From NCBI RefSeq assembly GCF_020097835.1, contig NZ_CP083666.1, positions 682,001 through 746,000 on the forward strand: DNA of 64,000 bases, given 5' to 3'. Positions 58,790 through 64,000 of this stretch are shown here, one piece after another; position 1 is the stretch's first letter, and every line of letters begins with the position of its first letter. A program made the position numbers and the translations under genes. This stretch comes from Haloprofundus halobius. Lineage in GTDB: Archaea; Halobacteriota; Halobacteria; Halobacteriales; Haloferacaceae. The notes beneath the pieces were generated by a model. It searched no databases. It saw nothing but the letters and a program-made list of their open reading frames with translations, and had not been told where the DNA came from.

Positions 58790-61045
58790 ATGGACGTGGC
58801 CGCCCTCGCCGACCGCCTCCGCGCCGAGGCCGAGCGCGCGAACGAACGCCGACTGCTCGTGTTCGCTGGCGACCGCGACGCCGGCATCGACGCCGCCTAC
58901 ACCGCGCTCGACGCCGCTAATGTGGCCGACGACGACGTGACCATCGTCACCTCGCGCGAAGGCTTCCGGTTCGAGCGTTACGCGCCGAACCACGCCGCGA
59001 ACCTCCTCGGGCGAACCCGCAAAGCCGTCGTCTTCGACGCCCACGAGAAGTTCTCGCCGAACGCGCTCGGACAGGTCGTCGGTGCCGTCGACGGCGGCGG
59101 TCTCCTTCTCCTCCTGACGCCGCCGCTCTCGGAGTGGCCCGACCGACGCGAGTGGTTCGACGACCACCTCGCCGTGCCGCCGTTCGGCCTCGACGACGTG
59201 GGGACGCGATTCCGAACGCGACTCGTCGAGACGCTCCACGAGCATCCGGGGGTCGCAATCGTCGACGTCGATTCGGGGAGCATCGAACGCGATGGCCTCA
59301 CCGACCCGTGGCCCGCGCGGCCGCACGACCCGCCGACGCGCCCCGAGACTGCAAGGCTCCCTGAAGCGGCGTACGACGCCTGTCTCACCGCGGACCAAGC
59401 CGACGCCGTCCACACGCTCGAAGCGCTCGGCGACCCCGGCCACGCCGTCGTCGTCGAAGCCGACAGAGGTCGAGGAAAGTCCAGCGCCGCGGGTATCGCC
59501 GCAGGTGCGCTCGCCGCAGAAGGAAAGCACGTGCTCGTCACCGCTCCGGCGTTCCGGAGCGCCCGCGAGGTGTTCGTCCGCGCCGCCGCCGTCGTCGAAT
59601 CGATGGAATGCCGAGTCGACGACGGCGGGGACGAGCGCCGAATCGAGACGACGGCCGGCGGGCGAGTTCGGTTCGTCCCTCCCGTCGACGCCGTCGAACG
59701 CCTCGGAGCCTCCGACGAGGGCGACAGCCCCGACGTCGTGCTCGTCGACGAGGCGGCGGCGTTCCCCGTTCGCCGTCTCTCGGCGTTCCTCAACGCACCC
59801 GCCGTCGGCTTCTTCACGACCGTTCGCGGCTACGAGGGCGCGGGCCGCGGTTTCTCGGTCCGCTTTCGCGACCGACTCGACGAGAGCGAGTTCGAGGTTT
59901 CGGACGTGACCCTCACCGACCCAATTCGCTACGCTGCGGGTGACCTACTCGAAATATGGGCCTTCCGGGTACTGTTGCTCGACGCCCGCCCGCCGGTCGA
60001 CCAACTCGTCGAAGACGCGACGCCCGAATCGGTCGAGTACCACGGGTTCGACGCCGACGACCTGCTCGCCGACGAGCACCTGCTTCGGCAGGTGTTCGGC
60101 CTCCTCGTGCTCGCGCACTACCGAACAGAGCCGAACGACCTCGCGCGGTTGCTCGACGCGCCGAACCTCTCCGTCCGGGCGTTGCTTCACGACGGCCACG
60201 TCGTCTCCGTCGCGCTGCTGGCTCGCGAGGGCGGGCTCTCGGAGTCGACACGGCGCGAGATGTACGAAGGCCAGCGCGTCGCCGGGAACATGATTCCAGA
60301 CGTGTTGACGAGCCAGCTTCGGGACGAGACCGCTGCATCGCCAGTCGGCTATCGGGTACTCCGCATCGCGACGCACCACGCCGTCCGGTCGCGCGGCCTC
60401 GGCTCTCGACTGCTCACCGAGGTTCGAGAAGAGGTCTCCAGCGAAGTCGATTGGCTCGGCGTCGGCTACGGGGCGACGCCCGAACTGCTCTCCTTCTGGC
60501 GCGAGAACGGGTACGGGACCGTTCACCTCTCGACGACGCGCAACGACACCAGCGGCGAGTACTCCGCGGTGATGCTGAACCCGCTCTCGGAGTCGGGGAG
60601 CGCACTCGCCGACCGGCACTCGCGGTGGTTCCGAGACAGGGCAATCGGCGTCCTCTCGGACCCGCTTCGGGATGCGGACCCGGACGTGGTTCGCGCGACG
60701 CTCCGTGCGACCGATGCCCCAGTCGACCCGACGCTCTCCGAGCACGAGTGGCGTGTCGTCGTCGGGGCGTCGTACGGCCCCGGCCTCTACGTCGCTGCAC
60801 CCGAAGCGTTTCGGCGTCTCGCACTAGCGCACCTCATCGACGGCGGGGCGGACCTCTCCGCTCGCGAGGAACGACTCCTTGTCCGCAAAGTGCTCCAGGC
60901 TCGTCCGTGGCCCGAAGCGGCCGAAGTGCTCGATTACGTGTCGACCGGACAGTGCATGCGGGCACTCGGCGCGGCGTACCGGCCGCTCGTCGATCGGTAC
61001 GGTGACGCGGTGGCTCTCGAAGAGCGCGAACGGTACGAAGATTAA
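58790..61045 (+). CDS. tmcA: tRNA(Met) cytidine acetyltransferase TmcA
   Basis: A 751-residue enzyme forming N4-acetylcytidine at the wobble position of elongator tRNA-Met with ATP and acetyl-CoA; archaeal relatives also modify other RNAs. Domains in order: an N-terminal DUF1726-like region ('LLVFAGDRDAG', 'FDAHEKFSPNALGQVVGAVD'), the helicase-like domain with Walker A 'EADRGRGKSS' (~223-232), 'VLVDEAAAFPVRRLSAFL' and 'TTVRGYEGAGRGFSVRF', then the GNAT domain ('IATHHAVRSRGLGSRLLTEV', 'GVGYGATPELLSFWRENGY') and a C-terminal tail. All key motifs look intact. It is divergent from the rpl7ae operon. Confidence 0.95.
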   Translation: MDVAALADRLRAEAERANERRLLVFAGDRDAGIDAAYTALDAANVADDDVTIVTSREGFRFERYAPNHAANLLGRTRKAVVFDAHEKFSPNALGQVVGAVDGGGLLLLLTPPLSEWPDRREWFDDHLAVPPFGLDDVGTRFRTRLVETLHEHPGVAIVDVDSGSIERDGLTDPWPARPHDPPTRPETARLPEAAYDACLTADQADAVHTLEALGDPGHAVVVEADRGRGKSSAAGIAAGALAAEGKHVLVTAPAFRSAREVFVRAAAVVESMECRVDDGGDERRIETTAGGRVRFVPPVDAVERLGASDEGDSPDVVLVDEAAAFPVRRLSAFLNAPAVGFFTTVRGYEGAGRGFSVRFRDRLDESEFEVSDVTLTDPIRYAAGDLLEIWAFRVLLLDARPPVDQLVEDATPESVEYHGFDADDLLADEHLLRQVFGLLVLAHYRTEPNDLARLLDAPNLSVRALLHDGHVVSVALLAREGGLSESTRREMYEGQRVAGNMIPDVLTSQLRDETAASPVGYRVLRIATHHAVRSRGLGSRLLTEVREEVSSEVDWLGVGYGATPELLSFWRENGYGTVHLSTTRNDTSGEYSAVMLNPLSESGSALADRHSRWFRDRAIGVLSDPLRDADPDVVRATLRATDAPVDPTLSEHEWRVVVGASYGPGLYVAAPEAFRRLALAHLIDGGADLSAREERLLVRKVLQARPWPEAAEVLDYVSTGQCMRALGAAYRPLVDRYGDAVALEERERYED

Positions 61046-61067
61046 TCCTCGCGTGGTATCACTACGC

Positions 61068-61232
61068 ATGGACCCGTGCGCCGAGGAAGGGTGTGAGCGA
61101 CCGGCGGCCGTTCGCCTGTTCATCCCGTGGACCGACGATAGAGACGTCTGTACGGCGCACGCCCGAGTGCAGGTTCAAGCGGACGGCGTCGTCGCGGAGC
61201 CGCTCGAGGGAGCCGAGGAGAACTGGCGATGA
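61068..61232 (+). CDS. 54-residue cysteine/histidine micro-protein
   Basis: ATG 61068 to TGA 61232. 'MDPCAEEGCERPAAVRLFIP' carries C4 and C9, and 'DRDVCTAHARVQVQADGVVA' carries C28 and H31, a C-x4-C...C-x2-H arrangement suited to one zinc ion. It follows tmcA by 22 bases on the same strand, so it may be co-transcribed. No named family recognised, but such 'EGCERPA...CxxH' proteins recur in haloarchaea. Function unknown. Confidence 0.7.
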   Translation: MDPCAEEGCERPAAVRLFIPWTDDRDVCTAHARVQVQADGVVAEPLEGAEENWR

Positions 61233-61260
61233 GAACAGGTACGGGGCCTACGCCATCGAC

Positions 61261-62010
61261 TCATCGGAGGTCGACGGCCATCATCACCTCGTCGACGTAC
61301 TCGCCCTCGATCAGGTAGTGATCGCGCCGGACCGCCTCCGTCGCCCAGCCGTGTGCCTCGAGGAACTCGATGGCGTTCTCGTTCGTCGCCGGCACGCTGT
61401 TGTACAGCTTCTCGAATCCGCGCTTACGGGCCCACTCGACGCCCCGATCCAACAGCGTGCTACCGATGCCGTGGCCTCGGTACTCGGGGATGAGTCCGAC
61501 GGTCAGTACTGCGGTGTGACTCAGTTTCTCCGCCTCCGGGAGATCGAGGTGGACCCAGCCGATCACGTCGTCGTTCACGGTGGCGACGAAGAACATCCGC
61601 GAGCGGACCTCGTTGTGTCGGAGCACTACCTCCTCGTGGTTGATCATGGCCGCGACCGTCTCGGCTTCGATGTACGACCCCTCCTTGGCGACGGTGCGAA
61701 TCACCCCGATGAGCCCCGAGAGGTCCTTCTGACTCGCCGTCCTGATGGTGAAGTCGATATCGTCGACCTCGTGTTGCTCGGCGTCCGCCTCCTGATAGGC
61801 GATTTCGAGCGTATCGCCCTCCTTCCGGACGTAGCCGTCGCGGCGAAGCACCGCCACGTGGTGGCCGAGCGCGGTGGGGTCGAGGTTCAGCGCCCGTCGA
61901 ACCTCGTCCTCGCGGACCGTTCCGTGCCGCTCGACGTAGTTGTAGATGTCTCGGCGGTCCTTGTGATTGAACGTCAACGACTCCGTGAGCTCCATGACTT
62001 GTGGTACCAT
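61261..62010 (-). CDS. GNAT acetyltransferase with N-terminal winged helix
   Basis: A 249-residue fusion. Residues ~10-72 are an HTH domain ('FNHKDRRDIYNYVERHGTVR', 'LDPTALGHHVAVLRRDGYVR'), residues ~85-249 a GNAT fold with the acetyl-CoA loop 'RGHGIG' (178-183) in 'LIPEYRGHGIGSTLLDRGVE', and 'NSVPATNENAIEFLEAHGWA' near the end. The combination suggests a regulator that either acetylates a protein on DNA or senses acetyl-CoA. AT-rich sequence with AATTAAG about 28 bases upstream supports ATG 62010. Convergent with the 54-residue gene. Confidence 0.88.
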   Translation of the reverse strand: MVPQVMELTESLTFNHKDRRDIYNYVERHGTVREDEVRRALNLDPTALGHHVAVLRRDGYVRKEGDTLEIAYQEADAEQHEVDDIDFTIRTASQKDLSGLIGVIRTVAKEGSYIEAETVAAMINHEEVVLRHNEVRSRMFFVATVNDDVIGWVHLDLPEAEKLSHTAVLTVGLIPEYRGHGIGSTLLDRGVEWARKRGFEKLYNSVPATNENAIEFLEAHGWATEAVRRDHYLIEGEYVDEVMMAVDLR

Positions 62011-62104
62011 GCGTCACTACTTAATTGTTTTTTATGATGGATTCTGTGCGACGGAGCGTACTGTCCTCTCCGGTCAGTTCGACGGACTGTGCGGCCCGCG
62101 TCGG

Positions 62105-62485
62105 TCAGCGCGGGGGAACGCACGTCAGGAGCTGCACGGAGTCGCGGAGGTTGTGGGTCTGGACGAGAAGTTCGGCGGTCTCGCGGACGGTGAACGCCGC
62201 GTCGAAGTCGACGCCGTAGCACTCCGCGTACAGCGACAGCCAGTCGTTCAGCGCCCGCTCGAGCAGGCGGTGTTCCTCGGCGGACAACGCAACGTCGCGG
62301 TCGGCAGTCCGCGCCTCCACGTACGTCGCGACGACTGGGCCGACGCCGGACCGGACGTACGACGCGGCCCGCTCCTCGTCAGGAGGATCGGTCGGCGGGT
62401 CGAACACCTCCCGCTCGCGCCGCGCTTCGGCGGCGAGTTCGCGGATCCGCGGCCAGTACGTCGAGCGAGCCATCTCGGCGCTCAC
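62105..62485 (-). CDS. Haloarchaeal protein coupled to the FixC-like gene, 126 residues
   Basis: Probably starts at GTG 62485, which overlaps the TGA of the flavoprotein gene (GTGA); ATG 62473 is the alternative and would remove four residues. The acidic, helical protein contains 'YWPRIRELAAEARREREVFD', 'EHRLLERALNDWLSLYAECY' and 'FDAAFTVRETAELLVQTHNL', with two cysteines. There is no membrane segment or known motif. Coupling to an electron-transfer flavoprotein-quinone oxidoreductase suggests an accessory role, which is inference. Confidence 0.68.
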   Translation of the reverse strand: MSAEMARSTYWPRIRELAAEARREREVFDPPTDPPDEERAASYVRSGVGPVVATYVEARTADRDVALSAEEHRLLERALNDWLSLYAECYGVDFDAAFTVRETAELLVQTHNLRDSVQLLTCVPPR

Positions 62486-64000
62486 CCTTGCTTGAACTCC
62501 ACCCCCTTCCCCCCGCGGGGGTGCTGCCACTCCGTGTCGGCGACGATAGCGCACGTCCCACACTCGACGCACGGCTGCGTGTCGAGGCTCACGACGCGCT
62601 CTTCGTCGCCGTTGGTGCGGATCGTCTCCTCGCGGTAGCAGCCGCCGCCGAAGCCGCGGGCGCTGACCGGACAGGCCGTCACCGCCGCACCGCTGGCCTC
62701 GTAGGAACTGTCGACGAGCGCGATGTGCGGGTTGCCGACGTCCGTATCGTACGTCAGCGCCCCGATGCGCTCCTCGAGACTCGGTGGCTCGACCGCGCCC
62801 TCGCCGTCGTCGACGCGGTCTCCGAGCTCCTCTGCGATGACTGTCGGGAGCGTGACGTACGGCGTCCGCGTGTCAGGTACCGCCATCGCGAGAAACGGCG
62901 AGCCGTACAGCCGGCCGAGTCGGTCGCCGACTGCGCGAAGCCCGGCCCGACCGACAGCCGACTGCAGCACCGAGTCGACTACCCCCGTCACGGCGTCACG
63001 CTCGCCGAGCGCGCTAACGGCCCGGTACCGGGCCGGGCGGAGTTTCTTCATCACGCCCTCGCCGCGCAGTTTTTCGGCGTATCGCTCGCCCGCCCGCTCT
63101 GTCGACCCGCGCGCCTTCGACTGGGCGTACGCCTCCGCCGCGAGCGCACCCGCTGTCACCGCGTGGTTCATCCCCTTGATGATCGGACCCTGCGCCTGCA
63201 TCTGTCCGGCCGCGTCGCCGACGAGCAGGAGTCGTCCTCGGTGCGGCGACGGGATGGCTGCCTTCTTCGAGTCCGGGACGAGTTTCGCCGCGTACTCGCG
63301 CTCGTGGTACTCGTCGCCGAGCCACTCTGCGAGGAACGGGTGCGTCAACAGGGCGTCGAGCAGTTCGTGGGGCTCGGCGCGCTCTGCAACGAGGCTGTCG
63401 AGGTGGAAGACGGTCCCGATCGACAGCGAGTCCTCGTTGGTGTAGAGGAAGCCGCCGCCGCGGACCCCCTCGAACAGGTCGCCCGAGAACAGATGCGCTG
63501 CTCCTTCGTCGTCGTCGACGCCGAACCGATCGGCGATGGCATCTGCGGGCACGTCCACCACGGCCTTGACGCCCTGGAACCACTCATCCGGGCGCTCCCA
63601 GTCCATCAGCCTCGCGTCGCGGGCGAGTTCGCTGTTGACTCCGTCGGCGGCGATGATCACGTCCGCGGTGATGGGGTCGAGTTCGTCGCAGGTGACGCCG
63701 ACGATCTCGCCGTCGTCTCTGAGTAGTCCGTTGACCCGCACGTCCGTCAGGAGGCCGCCACCCACCTCGCTCGTCTTCTCGTGGACCCGTTCGGCGAGCC
63801 ACGAGTCCATCTTCCGACGCAGCACCGCGTCGGACCACGCCGTGTCGTGTTCGTGGAGCCGGGTGACGTCGAACGTCTTGACCTGATTTCCGGCCACGTT
63901 GTGGAGGTAGTACTCCGTGATCGGCCGCTCCGAGGCCTCCTCGCGGAAGCCTTCGAAGAGCTGGTCGACGGTGTACGGCGCGGACTCCTCCGCGTAGATC
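62482..64000 (-). CDS. fixC: FixC-like electron-transfer flavoprotein:quinone oxidoreductase, C-terminal part fused to FixX-like ferredoxin
   Basis: About 506 residues visible; the frame is open to the window edge, so the N-terminal FAD-binding dinucleotide fold lies outside. The family passes electrons from electron-transfer flavoprotein to quinone. Seen are 'VIIAADGVNSELARDARLMD', 'LLLVGDAAGQMQAQGPIIKG' (the second FAD motif G-D-A-A-G) and 'GMNHAVTAGALAAEAYAQSK'. The last ~45 residues are FixX-like: 'QPCVECGTCAIVADTEWQHP' and 'RGGKGVEFKQG', with another cysteine upstream in 'GGGCYREE', giving the Fe-S ligands. GTG 63897 is an internal codon. The stop overlaps the following gene. Confidence 0.92.
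   Translation of the reverse strand, partial: IYAEESAPYTVDQLFEGFREEASERPITEYYLHNVAGNQVKTFDVTRLHEHDTAWSDAVLRRKMDSWLAERVHEKTSEVGGGLLTDVRVNGLLRDDGEIVGVTCDELDPITADVIIAADGVNSELARDARLMDWERPDEWFQGVKAVVDVPADAIADRFGVDDDEGAAHLFSGDLFEGVRGGGFLYTNEDSLSIGTVFHLDSLVAERAEPHELLDALLTHPFLAEWLGDEYHEREYAAKLVPDSKKAAIPSPHRGRLLLVGDAAGQMQAQGPIIKGMNHAVTAGALAAEAYAQSKARGSTERAGERYAEKLRGEGVMKKLRPARYRAVSALGERDAVTGVVDSVLQSAVGRAGLRAVGDRLGRLYGSPFLAMAVPDTRTPYVTLPTVIAEELGDRVDDGEGAVEPPSLEERIGALTYDTDVGNPHIALVDSSYEASGAAVTACPVSARGFGGGCYREETIRTNGDEERVVSLDTQPCVECGTCAIVADTEWQHPRGGKGVEFKQG

Noticed and set aside
1-64000. Genomic island, prophage or insertion sequence
   Set aside because: No transposase, integrase, terminal inverted repeats or sustained composition change; nearly all genes are core or common haloarchaeal families.

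Overview
The window is a high-GC stretch of a halophilic archaeon (class Halobacteria). Four things point there: very acidic proteins, genes packed head to tail with ATGA or GTGA overlaps, TTTAAA/TTAAAA-type boxes about 25-30 bases before start codons (leaderless transcripts), and archaeal ribosomal proteins and RNA polymerase subunits. Gene order around rpl11-rpl1-rpl10-rpl12, the 59-residue zinc protein and eef1b resembles Haloferax, so a Haloferacales member is my inference. I see no rRNA, CRISPR array, insertion sequence, integrase or prophage. This is mostly core chromosome.

Layout. 1-6 kb: end of uridine kinase, small conserved proteins, tRNA-Ser(TGA), a DUF2064-like protein, a HalOD1 protein, a type-4 uracil-DNA glycosylase and the Mrp iron-sulfur carrier. 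6-13.6 kb: a frameshifted acyl-CoA dehydrogenase, moaA, a three-gene MacB-like exporter with a surface protein, a DsbA/FrnE-type protein, and a beta-keto-acid cleavage enzyme coupled to a four-cysteine protein. 13.7-20 kb: tRNA-Ser(GCT), rps13-rps4-rps11-rpoD, tRNA-Leu(CAG), rpl18e-rpl13-rps9-rpoN-rpoK-eno-rps2. 20-23 kb: a membrane protein, an acetoacetate-decarboxylase-like protein, mevalonate kinase and isopentenyl phosphate kinase. 23-37 kb: an RNase Z-like hydrolase, a Tat-exported inositol-monophosphatase-like protein, an Lhr-type helicase, a Dna2-like nuclease-helicase, small membrane proteins, a GH3 beta-glucosidase and a DUF2342 zincin. 37.5-46.7 kb: rpl11, rpl1-rpl10-rpl12, a TctA-like permease, zinc micro-protein plus eef1b, a cystathionine gamma-synthase/lyase, rpl21e-rpoF-DUF655-ksgA. 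47.6-57 kb: MscS channel, HemK-like methyltransferase, a two-gene methionine synthase, a DUF7344 protein, Mop, a methyltransferase and a two-subunit sodium symporter. 57-64 kb: the rpl7ae-rps28e-rpl24e-ndk operon, tmcA, an HTH-acetyltransferase and a FixC/FixX-type flavoprotein running off the end.

How they work together. Most genes serve translation and transcription: fourteen ribosomal proteins, four RNA polymerase subunits, an elongation factor, and modification enzymes for 16S rRNA (KsgA), tRNA-Met (TmcA) and probably release factor (HemK-like). mvk and ipk supply two steps of the archaeal isoprenoid route. Two adjacent genes look like methionine synthase split into halves, with only the second keeping the zinc ligands.

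No large undescribed system is evident. The best leads are small: an 8-bp stem that would close the whole rpl7ae leader beside its ribosome-binding site; a nearly identical leaderless promoter before rpl11 and before the zinc micro-protein/eef1b pair; a hairpin leader before rpl1; two micro-ORFs whose stop codons overlap the next gene's start; the split methionine synthase; and the Tat-exported phosphatase.
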